64,000 nt of DNA, taken from positions 519,632 to 583,631 of the forward strand of contig CAUYUJ010003603.1 in NCBI GenBank assembly GCA_963575745.1, read 5' to 3'. The notes below the pieces were generated by a model. It saw only the letters and a program-made list of their open reading frames with translations. It ran no database searches and was not told the origin of the DNA. Within the stretch, counting starts at the first letter, position 1, and every line of letters begins with the position of its first letter. A program made the translations under genes and the position numbers. This DNA is from Prorocentrum cordatum (lineage: Eukaryota; Sar; Dinophyceae; Prorocentrales; Prorocentraceae). This document shows, piece by piece, positions 1 to 11,095 of the stretch.

Positions 1-1725
1 ACAGTGGGAGCCCATGCCAAGAAACAACCCGCTTTCCTCCAGGGTGCCTTGGGCTTCTTGGGTTTCGATGGTTTTGCTGTGGAGAGCCCTGTGTTCCCGT
101 CCTGGGGTCTCAGGGTTGGGCTTCTTGTGGAAGATTTCTTGTGGATCGGCCCCCACTGTGTGACGGATGACCGAGTCAGCACACAGATTTTAGCGGGCGG
201 GTCGGGTCGGGCGAGCGGACCCTAATTTGTTCGAAAGGGACGCGCGGCGGACAGGTACTTGGTTGGCGGGCCAGCGGGCGGCGGGTCGGGCGGGCGGGGA
301 ATGAAAGAAGTACGCAAATTCGAAGCGGCACGCGCTCGCCCTAACGAACCAGTCGGGTCAAGCGGGCGGACCTTGACGGCCTCGATACGTGGTCGTTCCC
401 GGCGCCAGGGTGCGAGGGGGAAGCCAGGCTTCCCGAGCTGCACCTGTGTTGTTCGGTAACCCCGAGACCTGAAAAAGACGACGGCGGCTTTTCGTCCGAC
501 GTTTTCTGGTCTGGGGTCCCCAGCGGCTTGCAAGCACGACGCACGGCACGTTTTTCTGCACGAACGTTGGGGTAGAGAGTTCTAGGGCGCTACACGTTTA
601 ACGCAACAATAAGATTCGTTTGACTTATCATTGTTTGCATGTCAGGCGTATGCATGCAAGCAATGAGGTCAAGCGCTGATCGAATAAGTGCTTGAGAGGC
701 TTGGTGGGCAGAGACACTAAGACAGTTGCATGCCTGAATCAGAAGTGTCGGGCGCTCTTGGCGCAGCAGAGCGAGAACAATGGAGGTTTCTTGATGCAGC
801 CTGTGGATATGGGAGCGGCGCCTTAGATCAGAAATTTCGCGATTGTAAGCATGAGCCTGCTTGTGCATTCGGTTGGACTTGCGTGATCATTACGATGGCA
901 CGGTGTTGCGAACCACGTGGACCTGTCCGCGAAGAGGCGCGCGCGAGAGCGTTCGTGCGCGAGTGTGATACGGTGGGGGCGTTCGTTAAGGAATGTGCCC
1001 AGCAGGCTGCAGACCCTGGAGGATTCCTGATCTGATGAAGGCGGCGGTGATATCCATGGCCGATCCACGATTGGAGTTCCACTGGCTTGCAGACCCTGGA
1101 ATATGTATCTAAGGGTTCCTTATCAAATGCCCCCACCGTAGCTGGCGCACCATGATATACGCAGCAAGTTGGCCGCATACCTCAAATGGCACAGCAGGAG
1201 GCATGGATCCCACAGAGAGAGCATGCGCATGACTGGCTGTACCAGCACACGATATTCGTACGCAAGGCGACACCATGGTAACGTCGGTGTGACGGTAACC
1301 GATGTCATGATCATCGTCGTTGTTGCATTGGCAGCACTGCATTGGGACAGCATTCGGCACGGTAGGGCTTCGCACGGATGAGCGCGCAAGCGTATTGTTT
1401 GTGATTTGTTCGGTTGTGATTCAGGTGCGGCATGGTTGGTTTGACATCCGTATGAGTTGGCGCGCACAACACGGATAGAAGTCACGACATGGTTAGAGTT
1501 AGTGTTTGAGGGTGCGGCACGTTTGGCGAATGAAATCCAGCCGTTTGCGGCAAACCCCGCCACCGTGCTTGCTCAACAGCGCAGCAGGAAGGAGACTGAG
1601 TGTAGGAACAGCGGGTCGTGAACTGGACCTCGCCTTCGTTCGCGCGGTAGTGGGAAGGTCGAGTTCATTGCAGTCCAGTAACTAAGCGGTCTGAATTGAG
1701 GCGATCCGTGAACTCGACCTCATCT
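1..1725. other. No recognised gene; unique-looking DNA
   Basis: Mixed-composition sequence without a convincing coding frame. Positions 190-385 are GC-rich with repeated GGGTCGGGCGAGCGG-like words, and GCAGACCCTGGA occurs twice near 1010 and 1090. The open frames here are short, overlap on both strands and carry no domain I recognise. Confidence 0.5.
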
Positions 1726-1790
1726 TCGACGAGGAGGGGGAGGAGGAGGAGGACGAGGAGGAGGACAGGAGGAGGACAGGAGGAGAAGGC
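1726..1790 (+). repeat. GGA-rich purine tract
   Basis: Imperfect run of GGA/GAC triplets on the plus strand, immediately before the G-rich minisatellite. It is low-complexity DNA, and frames across it are a by-product of the triplet repeat. Confidence 0.8.
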
Positions 1791-1794
1791 ACCT

Positions 1795-3050
1795 TATGGG
1801 ATTCTCTGGAGGCCTCTTTGGAACCTGCTGGGGTCCTCTTGGGGGCCTGCTGGTGGCCTCGTGGGGCTTTTGGGGTGCATCTTGGGGCATGTTGGGCCGT
1901 CTCAGTGGGCGTTTGGCACGTCTGACGCCTGCGGAGGTCGTCCTGGGGAGCCTCCTTGTGCCGTCGGGGCCGTCGCGCTGCCCTCTTGGGGCGCTTCAAG
2001 GCCGTCTTGAGGACCTCTTGGGAGGCTCTTGGGCGATGTTGGGGGGGCCCTTGAGCAGACGTGGGGCTCCCTTCGGGGGCGGCGTCATGGGCTCTGTTGA
2101 GCCGATGTCGGGTCCTCGTTGGGAGCCGGATGGGCTATACTGGAGTAATTTTGGAGGCCTTTTGGGCCTCATTGGACGGTCGGGCACCCACGCTGGTGAG
2201 AATTGCCAAACCATGTGCGCACGTGAGGGAACTCGATGCATCTTGGGGCCTATTGGGCCGTCTTAGGGTGGTCTTGGCCCGCCTGGCGCCTTCGGAGGCC
2301 GTCCTGGGGGGCTCTCTGGGCCGTCGTGGTGTCCTTCTGGTGCGCTGTGGGGCCGTCTTGGGGCCCTCTTGGAAGGCTCTTGGGCAGTCTTGGGGTACTG
2401 TTTGGGCCGACCTGGGGCCATCCGTGAGCCTCATGGGCTGCCTCGGAGCTCTCTTGGGGGTCTCGTAGGCCGCCCGGGGCGGTCGGAAACCAACGCAGGC
2501 CGGAACCTCAAGTCTCTCAGTCCTTTCAAAGCCTGTGGAGCATCAAGCGTCGCCTCCTCGGAAGCCTCTTCGGGGCCTCTTGGGCCGTCTTAAGGGTCTC
2601 GTGGCCCGCCTGGCGCACTCGTAGGCGGCCGTCCCAGGGGGCCGTCTGTGCCCTCTTGGAGCGCTTTATGGCCGTCTTGGAGCCCTCTTGGAAGGCTTTT
2701 GGGCGATCTTGGGGTCCTCGTGGGCTGACTCGGGGCCCTCTGGGGGAGCCTCATGGTCCTCGTGGGCTGACTGGGGGCCCTCTGGGGGAGCCTCATGGGC
2801 CGTATTGGAGCTATCTTGTAGGCCTCTTGCGTCACCTTGTACGGTCTGAAACCCTAAGGGGTGAGAACCTCCAAATCTTTCGAACGCCTGAGGGGCATCA
2901 ATGCTATTTGCCTCCTCGGGCTCTCCTGGAGGGCCTCTCGGAGCCCTCTCCGGCCGATTTGTAAGCCTCTCGAGCCGTCTTGAGGCCGGGACCTTCTTGA
3001 GCTGTTTTGGGCCTTTTTGCGCCGTCTTGATGTTATTTTGGTTGTCTTAG
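1795..3050 (+). repeat. Degenerate G-rich minisatellite, family M, plus orientation
   Basis: About 1.25 kb built from variants of GGGCCTCTTGGGCCGTCTT, repeated every 9-20 nt with much drift. The same family recurs at 7138-7690 in this orientation and at 12160-15800 in reverse complement. A near-identical pair of phrases (GGGGGAGCCTCATGG and flanks) occurs at about 2740 and 2785, a recent local duplication. Open frames inside run in several phases at once and I do not regard them as genes. Confidence 0.8.
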
Positions 3051-3379
3051 ATGCGATCTCGGAGGCCACGATGGCCTTCTACAGGCCGAACAGAGCGTTG
3101 GAAGCCACGCCCAACATGGGCGAGTTTCGAACAACGCGCGCTTGTGGGAAGGGTCCCTGGGAAACCTTCCAGACAAAAGAAAAGCATTATACACGCCCAC
3201 TCCGTGCAGGCACGTTGGCGGATTTCTGTTCATGTTTATATTCGAGGTGTTTGACCATACCTAGTTCAATACAACGACTAGTGACTAATGAACGAATGGA
3301 GTTGGTCAGTTCGGGAGCATGGGCCAGACGGGGAACCAAATGAAAGCAACAATGCGCATGCCATCTCTTCAACTTGCAG
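3051..3379. other. Probable intron or intergenic DNA before the membrane-protein exon
   Basis: No repeat or gene recognised. The last bases before 3380 read TCTTCAACTTGCAG, a pyrimidine-containing stretch ending in AG, which would serve as a 3' splice site for the frame that follows. Confidence 0.4.
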
Positions 3380-3874
3380 GCCTTGTCTGCGAAGTTGCAG
3401 CCGGAGATTCCACGGTTGAAGCAGTTGGTGCAGGAGCGTGCCACAGAGGTCGGGGAGAACGCGAAGGCTTTCGTATGCTTAGAACTCGAGGATGTCGCAA
3501 AGAGTCTCAGGCAAGTCATGGCAGAGGACGAGGCGGAGTTGATGTTGGAGTGGAACGCCACAGTCGATGCGAATCTACCTCCGATGTCGGTCATCTTGTC
3601 AGGCTGTATGTCCCCAATCATTATGTCCACGGCGCTCCTGAATCACACCCTGCAGTTCTTCATGCTCTTCTTGCCGGTCGCTGTGCTTTGCGTTGCAGCG
3701 ATGATCAACGACCATGGGGCCCAGATTTGCGTCATTCCGACATTGAAGATTTGGCTGTGGGTTGGCGGCACTTTGTCAATCTTGCTTTGCTTGACCCACG
3801 GGGCGATGGCGGCACGCATCTATCTCGGCCAGAGGGCGATCTCTAAGAAAGCTGAGGACTCCGTGCTGCGGAAG
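3380..3874 (+). CDS. Exon-like frame of an unrecognised two-pass membrane protein (partial)
   Basis: The frame enters in phase 0 just after a TTGCAG acceptor-like site, and the first ~165 codons have ordinary protein-like composition, unlike almost everything else in the window. The order is an amphipathic, charged N-terminal helix region (about residues 5-65, rich in Glu/Lys/Leu/Val and possibly coiled coil), a short Ser/Met-rich linker, a hydrophobic segment around LQFFMLFLPVAVLCVAAM, a short loop, and a second segment around WLWVGGTLSILLCL, ending in a basic tail (RAISKK). I do not recognise the family and assign no function. There is no in-frame ATG at the left edge, so this is probably an internal or terminal exon. 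The frame stays open to a stop at 4096, but the last ~75 codons become Gly/Arg-rich and run into a hairpin element, so the true exon end is probably near 3870. No neighbouring exon was found. A decayed gene fragment is the alternative. Confidence 0.5.
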
Positions 3875-3990
3875 GGGGGCAGGGGGCATGGCAGCAGGAG
3901 CAGCGTCGGCATCAGCAGAGTACCAATTTTGCAGACGGGGGCGGTAGAGGAGGACGACGGCTGGGGATTGGGCCAAAGGAATTGTTCAGA

Positions 3991-4169
3991 AGCCAGGCGA
4001 AGGCTGGCAAACCCGTGGCTGCTAAAACGGAGCTCCGGGAAATTGTGTTTCTCTTCCGGGCAGCAGCCTGTTTACCAGTTGGTGCGCAGAGCTTGATTCC
4101 GGGAATCCGTTTTTTTCTTGCCGGGAAGACCGTTTTAGCAGCCACGGATTTGCCAGCCCTCGCCCAGCT
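3991..4169. repeat. Inverted-repeat (hairpin) element with 40-bp arms
   Basis: Arms 3991-4030 and 4130-4169 are reverse complements with four mismatches, around a 99-nt centre. The best-conserved part is CCGTTTTAGCAGCCACGG and its complement. The size and structure suit a MITE-like non-autonomous element or a dinoflagellate introner-type intron. I could not identify a clear target-site duplication. Confidence 0.75.
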
Positions 4170-6030
4170 CCGAGCCAAAGGAGATGTGCAAGGCTTGACC
4201 GGAAGACTCATCAAGTGATGATCGGGCCGAACGAAAGGGGGTTATAGGGAAAGGGGGGTTACGAAGCCTGCTGCATGCAGCTGCTTTCAGCCCCACCGAG
4301 GGGCCCATTCCTCGATGCATGGCCGCCTCCGGCGCCGGGAGGCGCTGGGAAAATCAGCTACGCGAGCTGGTTCTCAAACCCCCCCTCTGCTATCCCCCCT
4401 TTCGCCCGGCCCCAGAGGAGCAGAGGCGGCGGGAGGGGAACGGGGGCAGAGAGAGGCACACGACGGGAACCGGGCGGGCAGAGGTGGCAGCCCCCAGCGG
4501 CACGCCAGTGGGGGAGCGCCGCGCCCCTTTCGGCCCTCCTCCTCGGGTGCCCCGGGGGTAAGGAGAACAGCTGGAGAGGGCGGAGGACGAGGCCGCAGTG
4601 AGCGGCCCAGGAGGCGGCCGCGACCAGAGGCCGGCGCTCAGGTGGGGCACGTCCGAGTGTTTGTCGGGGCTTGCAGTGCGCCCGGGTGCTGGGCGTGTGC
4701 CTCATGCGTTTGAGTTCTTGGCCTCACAGCTCTGCGCTCGCGTTGGTTCCAGGGGATGTGCCTCAATTTCGTGCCAGACGGATCTGTGTGGGGTTCCAGA
4801 GAGTCGGCGACTACAAAGGGTCTGGTTGCGCCGGGATGTGGTTTGCGATCGGCACCGTTGGGGCCTGGGGGGGCACGACATTGTCCTCGTCGGGCCTCCT
4901 CGGGGCGCGGGAGAGCTCTATGGAGGTCCCCGCGCGCCCCCTAGGGTGCCCCCCAGGATGTTCCCCAGGGGAAAGGGGTCGTCGTCTCCTCCTCGGCGGC
5001 AAGGGGCGGAGGGCGGCGGAAGCAGAAGCTGCGCCTCCAAGAGGTGGCAACATGTTTGAGGTGCAGGGTTGCTGCAGTCGGCCACGTGTACCTGAACCCC
5101 GATGGCCGACGTGAAGCGCTGTTCCGTGCGGTTGGCGCAGTCCTTCGTCGGCGTCAGCGGTCTGTCAAGAGGGCGCCCGCTGGCTCGCATCAGGGACGAC
5201 GCGTGGCGCTGGGCAGCGTCGGCCAATCGAAATTCGCTCGACGGCGGCGTGCAGTGAGACCAAGGGGGTCGACAAGCGAACAGCCTGCCAGAACCACCTC
5301 AAGGATTACGTGCACAAGAGCAGGCGGACGTGCAGGGTCACCGGGGTGGGGAGGACCCTGCGTCCCGCGCGTCGCATCGGGCCCATGGATCTTCACGGAT
5401 CGATGAGGGTCGAGACGCTTTACCGCACTACAGGAGGATGCGAGATTTTCACGGCGTCACACGGTTTTTCTCATCGTCGGATCTCAGGGGAGGAGGAGCC
5501 CCGAGGATGGCTTTTCTCTTTGCCGGGCCGCAGTTCTGCCCTGCATGAGGCCAACCGGGCCCTGCGCATGGCGACCGCACCCTGCTTGAGCTCTGCAGCT
5601 GTGGTAGTCGCGCCGTACCCGGGACGTCCCAGAACTCTGCGACGGCTCGGATCGGGCGAGCGGGCCTCCGAGAGGAGACCCCTTTTTGCCTTGCGGCCCC
5701 TGTACCAGGGCTCGGACGTACCAGGAGCCACGGCGTCCGCTTACGATCGGCGGCCTGGTTCAGAGATGCGCGCGCACCTGGTCTGTCCAGCATCGTGGTG
5801 CCTGGGACGCTCCGAGGGCCCACCAGGCTCGAGACTGGGACGTACCGTTCCGGGGTCGGCACTGGTGGCTCGTCCCTTCTCGCGGGGGCCCCCCGTCCCC
5901 CCTAGAAGGAGCTGGACGCGCTCATGGAGACCGGGCCGCCGGACGTCGCCGTTCCCGCGCCGTCGTCGCAGGAAGTCTTCATGCGGGGGCGCTCAGCGTC
6001 TCCGCCGCCTTCGCCGTCGTCCTTCGGCCA
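4170..6030. other. GC-rich DNA, no recognised gene
   Basis: Very GC-rich sequence in which long frames are open simultaneously on both strands (for example 4315-4713 plus against 4358-4705 minus, and 5310-6089 plus against 5449-5862 minus). That is expected from few AT-rich stops rather than from coding. No domain, splice signal or tandem repeat stands out. Confidence 0.5.
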
Positions 6031-6188
6031 CGCGCAGAGGGGGGCAGGTGGAGGGGGGAAGGCTTCTCAGAAGCACCCTTGCTTCTTAGAAGGCGCGGGC
6101 CGTGTTTGTAGATGTAAGGCCGGCGCCTTCTAAGAAGCGGCCTCCTTCTAAGAAGCCTTCTCCCTTCCCCCTGCCCCCCTCCGCACGC
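6031..6188. repeat. Inverted-repeat (hairpin) element with 66-bp arms
   Basis: Arms 6031-6096 and 6123-6188 have equal length and face each other across a 26-nt loop. The inner 16 bp (GCTTCTTAGAAGGCGC against its complement) is perfect, and the outer part (CTTCTNAGAAGCC, then G-rich against C-rich) is imperfect. This resembles a MITE or introner-like element unrelated in sequence to the one at 3991. Confidence 0.75.
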
Positions 6189-7137
6189 CACCAAGTCCTC
6201 TTCGCCGTCGTCGCGGTCGTCGGGGTCGTGGCGGTGGCCGTCGTCGGCGTCGCGGTCGAAGGCACCCCGCGGCCGCCCGCCCGCGAGCGGCGGCGGCCAG
6301 CTGCTGCCCGGCCGCCCGCCGATTGCAGCGGCCGGCGGCGGGCCGATCGCGGCGGATCGTCGCGGCGGGCGTGGCGATGGTCTGCGCCTCGTCCTCCTCT
6401 TCCTCCTCCTCCTCCTCCTCCTCCTGTCCCATTTCCTCCTCATCCTATCCCTTCTCCCCCCCTCCTATCCCTCCTCCACTCGGACGGGGCTAGCACAAGG
6501 AAACATCCGTTCTGGAACGCTCTGAGAAGACCGCGGCACCCGATACATTTCCAAGGGATTCTCGACTTATCCGTACCCGATGTTGTCCTCGTGCTAAGTA
6601 ATTTCTTATTACGTTCCTCCTCCTCCTCCTCCTCATCCTCCTCCTCATTCTCCTCCTCATCCTCCTATCCTTCGACTCGTTCATTATGTCTCGTGCGTGC
6701 CTGGTGAATGGCACTCCCACCTTGTTGTCGATAGCTCTTGCTATCGATGGGTTGCACGCTGCATTCAACACGCAGCGTGCAAGTGGGTCAACAAGGCCTG
6801 GAGCTGCCCGTCTCGCCTTTCACGCTCGTCTTCGAGCCCAGGCCATCCGCTCTGCCGCCGCCCGTGAATTAATCGCGATCAGGTCAAGGACGGATTGACA
6901 TTGTTGCCCTCTTCTCGTCTCTTGCTCTTTTGCGCCTACCCTCGTCTCTTTCTCATGTCTGGTCATGGCTCCTCCTTATCCAGAACCCATTTCTCTGCAG
7001 CATGTATTCGTGTTCTTCTTATCTTAACGGCTTCGCCCTCTGCCGCCGGCCCCCTCTATTACTATTGCGAGCGGCTGCGTGGATAGCGCCGTGGTTGCTT
7101 CTCGTGGCAGGATTCTCGGCAGCGTCTGCGGGTCATT
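6189..7137. other. No recognised gene; GC-rich DNA with CCT/CTC microsatellites
   Basis: Contains pyrimidine triplet runs at about 6393-6480 and 6615-6675, separated by unique sequence including TAGCTCTTGCTATCGATGG-like words near 6730. Small frames exist in several phases with no recognisable domain. Confidence 0.5.
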
Positions 7138-7690
7138 GTTGGAGCTTCTTGGAAGCCGTTTTGGAGCCTCTCGGGCCATGTTTTGAGTCTCTTGGGGGTC
7201 TACTTGGGGCCTCTTGGGGGGGCCTCTTGCGGGCCTCCTGGGTCCTCTTTGGACCTTCTTGGGGCCTCCCAGGACCCTCTCGAGGCGGAAAGGTCGAGTT
7301 CTCGGTTCGTGGACTCTTTCTTGGGCCTCTCTTGGGACCGTCATAGGGCCCTTTTCCTGGGCGCCTCTTGGGCCGTCTTGGGGCCCTCTTCGGCCGTCTT
7401 GGGGGTATCCCGGGCCGTCATGGGAGCTTCTAGGGCCGTCGTGGGGCGATCTTGGGAACCGCGTGGTCCGTCTGGGAGCGTCGGAAAGTCGAAAAGGCGA
7501 GAAGGCCAAAAACCTTCGATGTTTGCTTCGTGGGGCCTTCTTTTGAGGCCTCTTGGGCCGTCTTGGGGCCATCGTGGGACATCTTGGGGCCATATTGGGC
7601 CGTCGTGGGCTCCTGAGGCTCTCTTCGAAGACTCTTCGAGCAATCTTGGGGGCCTCTCGGGCCGTTCTGGCCGCTCGGTGGCGTCATGAT
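7138..7690 (+). repeat. Degenerate G-rich minisatellite, family M, plus orientation
   Basis: Second block of the GGGCCTCTTGGGCCGTCTT-type repeat. At 7450-7520 it carries a unique-looking phrase (GGGAGCGTCGGAAAG) whose reverse complement appears in the opposite-strand block near 14830 and 15220. Both are therefore derived from the same larger unit, not just from similar short words. Confidence 0.8.
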
Positions 7691-8280
7691 GAGAATCTTG
7701 GCGTGACCTGGAGTAGCCAAGATTTGAGGTTCACCCCCCCGTTGGTTGTTTGGTGGCGCGGCGCGGCCCCCTAGCAGACAGCAAACAGGAGGCAGAAAAC
7801 AGGACTGGAGAGACAAAAGGCCAAACAACAAATGACAACACATAACACATGACAGCAGACCGCACACACCTTCGCAGCCTTGCGCCCTCGGAAGGGGCTG
7901 GCGGATTATTTCGAGTATTATCATTACCATGGTTGCCGATATTGGCGCAGAAGTTGCCCACGTCAGGTCGCGCGTAAGGCGCTTTCGTCTCCAATGTAGC
8001 GTTCTGTGCTGGCGACTTTCGTGGGCCACCACGGAAGGTCGCTATGCCATCTCGCGTAAGACCCGTGTGTCTTCGTCGCCCACTTGTCGGAAGCATCCAG
8101 ATGCGTCCTGACTCGACGACACGTGAGGGTCGAGGGCAAGTCTCACCTAAGGCGGGGATCCATACTGCTCCAGTCCGCAGCCCACCTGCACCACGAGATC
8201 CAGACGTCTATCTTCTACAACATCAACGGGGCCTGCACCCTGATGTGGCTCCCCGCAGCGGCCAGAGCTGCGCCATATCG
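7691..8280. other. No recognised gene
   Basis: Unique-looking sequence with A-rich stretches at about 7770-7860. No domain, repeat or regulatory signal recognised. Confidence 0.4.
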
Positions 8281-8322
8281 GGGAGGAGGAGGAGGAGGAG
8301 GAGGAGGAGGAGGAGGAGGAAC
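8281..8322 (+). repeat. (GGA)n microsatellite
   Basis: An almost uninterrupted run of GGA triplets. Confidence 0.95.
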
Positions 8323-8538
8323 ACCAGAGCAAGCCCAAGATGCATCTACGATGCTGCAATACACCCTCCCATCCCGAGTCCCCTCCCCGTGTCACTACCA
8401 GTTTTCCCATGTCGGGAAGCCCATTCCCATGGACACACGAACGCCCCACGGGCTGCCACACGGGCGATGCCCCGAGCGCAAAAGGACCCACCGTGAATCC
8501 CACGAGCCATAGGCATTACAAAGATGTAGAGCTACAGC

Positions 8539-8686
8539 GTTGGACGACGTGTCCATCCGTAGCGTCGTTGTCACAAAGATCTGCTCTCAATCCGTGTAGG
8601 CGCTGCGCAGACGTTGGAGGAAGTGTCCATCCGTAGTTTCATTTTCAAAAAGATGTGCTCTCAATCCGTGTAGGCGTTGCGCAATG
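8539..8686 (+). repeat. 74-bp tandem duplication
   Basis: Two adjacent 74-nt units (8539-8612 and 8613-8686) share GTGTCCATCCGTAG and CTCAATCCGTGTAGGCG. More diverged pieces of the same unit (CATCCGTGCAGCCACTGCGC, and a version near 8850-8940) follow, so this is the better-preserved end of a decaying array extending to about 8950. Confidence 0.8.
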
Positions 8687-8950
8687 GAACATGCATTGTT
8701 GAAGTTGGCAGACCATGCGAAAGTTCCATGGAACAGGGCCCGCCATCCATCCGTGCAGCCACTGCGCAATTTCGAACTTCGTGGTGTACGGTGTACATGT
8801 TACGGGAACCTCACTTTGAAAAGCATCGGCTCTCTACCACTGTACTTGTTTGATCCGTTGGAAGACGAGTTTGCGCGACGCTACGGCGAAAGCGCAAGTT
8901 TGAAAGCGAACCGCCCCCCATCGGTGTACTCTCTGGAGTTGTTTAAGACG

Positions 8951-9107
8951 AGTGTGCGCGGCGCCAAGGCAAGGGCCCTATATAGAATATCAATTGTATT
9001 GCGTCCGTGTGGTTGCTTGATTGTTCCCCGCCGGGAGGTCGTGTTAATTTGTAGCTCTTGGGAAATAAGATTCCCGACCCGGTTCGCCCTTCCTGCGCAC
9101 CGGGGTT
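8951..9107. other. No recognised gene
   Basis: Short unique stretch between the decaying 74-bp repeat and the dispersed repeat that follows; nothing recognisable. Confidence 0.4.
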
Positions 9108-9260
9108 GACACACCTCAAGTGTCTTGGTGGTCCAGGGGTGTTCAGCGTCGCCCGCCTTGCAGATTGCGGCCGTCAGGCCCCAAAGATCCCCGAGAGCCC
9201 AGTGACACAATAATGAACAAGCATGTAGAGGAGGCGTAACTAACAGACACCCCATCCCAC
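9108..9260 (-). repeat. Dispersed repeat D1, copy 1 (possible coding remnant on minus strand)
   Basis: Shares a ~150-bp segment with 9720-9935, including GGCGTAACTAACAGACA and TGGTGGTCC. On the minus strand both copies keep the same open frame with similar residues: GCLLVTP, then LHA, DLW, and PWTT. This suggests derivation from a coding sequence, possibly a mobile-element protein, which I cannot identify. Confidence 0.55.
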
Positions 9261-9289
9261 CCCACACCAGACAGGCAAAACGACGTTAC

Positions 9290-11095
9290 ACTGTCCATCT
9301 ACATGTAAAACAACCACAGAGCATTCACTAAGGATGGATATCACGATGTTAGACCGAGGGCATACATGAAGACCGTACACCAATGATAGTCATCAAGAAC
9401 ATACACCAAGAACAGACATGAAAGACACGCGTTAAACCCAGACAGCTGCAGGAGGCATCCAGGGCATATTTCAGGAATTGGTAGCAGCACCCTATATCAA
9501 CAATCTACGCACATGACACAACATTGACAAACAGCAGATTCGTACACCAACGACGTCTATCGCGGACATCGAACATATCAACGAGATGCACCAGCGACAT
9601 ACATCGATGACATACACCACACAATAACAAGCAGAAGGAGCGTGCACCGATGGCAGGCATCCAGAACATACACCGATAATTGACAACAGTAGCACAAATC
9701 GAGAACAGTCACCATGACATGCTTAGGTGGTCCCTGGATATCCCGCCTCGACCGCCCTGCATATTTTGGCCGCCAGGCTCGAAGAGCCCAGGTGGTCCAT
9801 GGATACGCCCCGCCCGCCTCGCATCTTGCGGGCACCAAGATCCACAGATCCTTGAGAGGCGAATGACTGCACAATACAGAAGCGTGCAGGCCAGGCGTAA
9901 CTAACAGACAACCCCACCAGGGAGGCGTCACGACGTCACGCTGCCAAGACATCGCGACGCCACGCCGTCCACAGACACCTGGAACACACATTCAAATTAC
10001 GCACTGAAAACGTGCATCCAGAACACACGTCGGGAACAAGCATAAACACTGCACACGAGTGCTAGACATCAGACGCATACACCAAAAGCAGACACCAACA
10101 GCATTCACCAACAGCAGGCATCAGGAGCAGGCACCAATACCGCACTCTCACAACACGCATCCAACGCATTCCTCGGCAACACACACCAACCACGCACACG
10201 CATCCCATACGCCAAGAACGTACGTGACGAACGTTTACAGATCTCATTTCCCATAACATCAGCCACACACGTCGCATCAATAACCTTGTGCAAGACCATA
10301 CACCAGCATAAAATGCCAATCACATACGCTCCAAGCAGGCATCGCTAATGCCCACCGAAAGTGCACATGCACATCAGACAGACACCATCACACAGAGCTA
10401 CATCACACAGACCATACGTCAAGGACGCAAAACGAGAACCTTCACAGATAGCAAACACGAATACGAGCATCAATGCCCGACGACCAGAATTGCCATCAAA
10501 CACATAGACCGGGATGCAGACATACCTGTCAGACATCGAGAAGGTATTCAAACAACACAAGCCAGGAACAGACACCAATAAGAAACGCCAAGGGCAGATA
10601 TAAGTATTGCGCACCAATAACACATATTAAGAACAGATAACAATAGCAAGCATCATTCACTGACCAATACGAAGACAATCCACCAACAACGCACACCGAT
10701 AGCATACGTCCAGAACATACATCTGCACTACACATCGAAATCACACCCCCAATACCAGACACACAGATCATACACAACGGACAAGCAGAAATTTCATACG
10801 CCAGTACCATGCCTCAAGGACGCGCATCAATACACACCAAGAGCGGACGACCATATATCCAAGGACGTTAACGCATAGCAGACAGCAGCACCTAAGACAT
10901 ATCAGCAACACACACCCAGCCTCTACATCAACAATGCACACCGATAGTGTACACCAATATCATATACCATACACCAAGCCCAATGATAAAGATCAGACGC
11001 CAAGAACAGGCAGAAAGTGCAGACGCCAGTAACATACACCAGTATCATACACCAAGATCCGACACCAAGGATCAGCATGAAGAACATACATCTTG
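9290..11095 (+). repeat. CA-rich degenerate satellite
   Basis: About 1.8 kb of variants of CATACACCAANAACAGACA, with a period near 20 nt and strong drift. The plus strand is rich in A and C and poor in G and T throughout. A dispersed repeat (D1, copies 2a and 2b) interrupts it at 9720-9935. Minus-strand frames rich in Cys, Val and Leu are by-products. Confidence 0.75.
9720..9935 (-). repeat. Dispersed repeat D1, copies 2a and 2b
   Basis: Two partial units in tandem (9720-9785 and 9786-9935) match 9108-9260. 2a begins with AGGTGGTCCCTGGATA and 2b with AGGTGGTCCATGGATA. The end, GGCGTAACTAACAGACA, is shared exactly with copy 1. The minus-strand frame is again open. Confidence 0.65.

Noticed and set aside
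4315-6443. Several 100-260-codon frames in GC-rich DNA
   Set aside because: They overlap on both strands with no domain, splice signal or start context; expected from the low stop frequency in GC-rich sequence.
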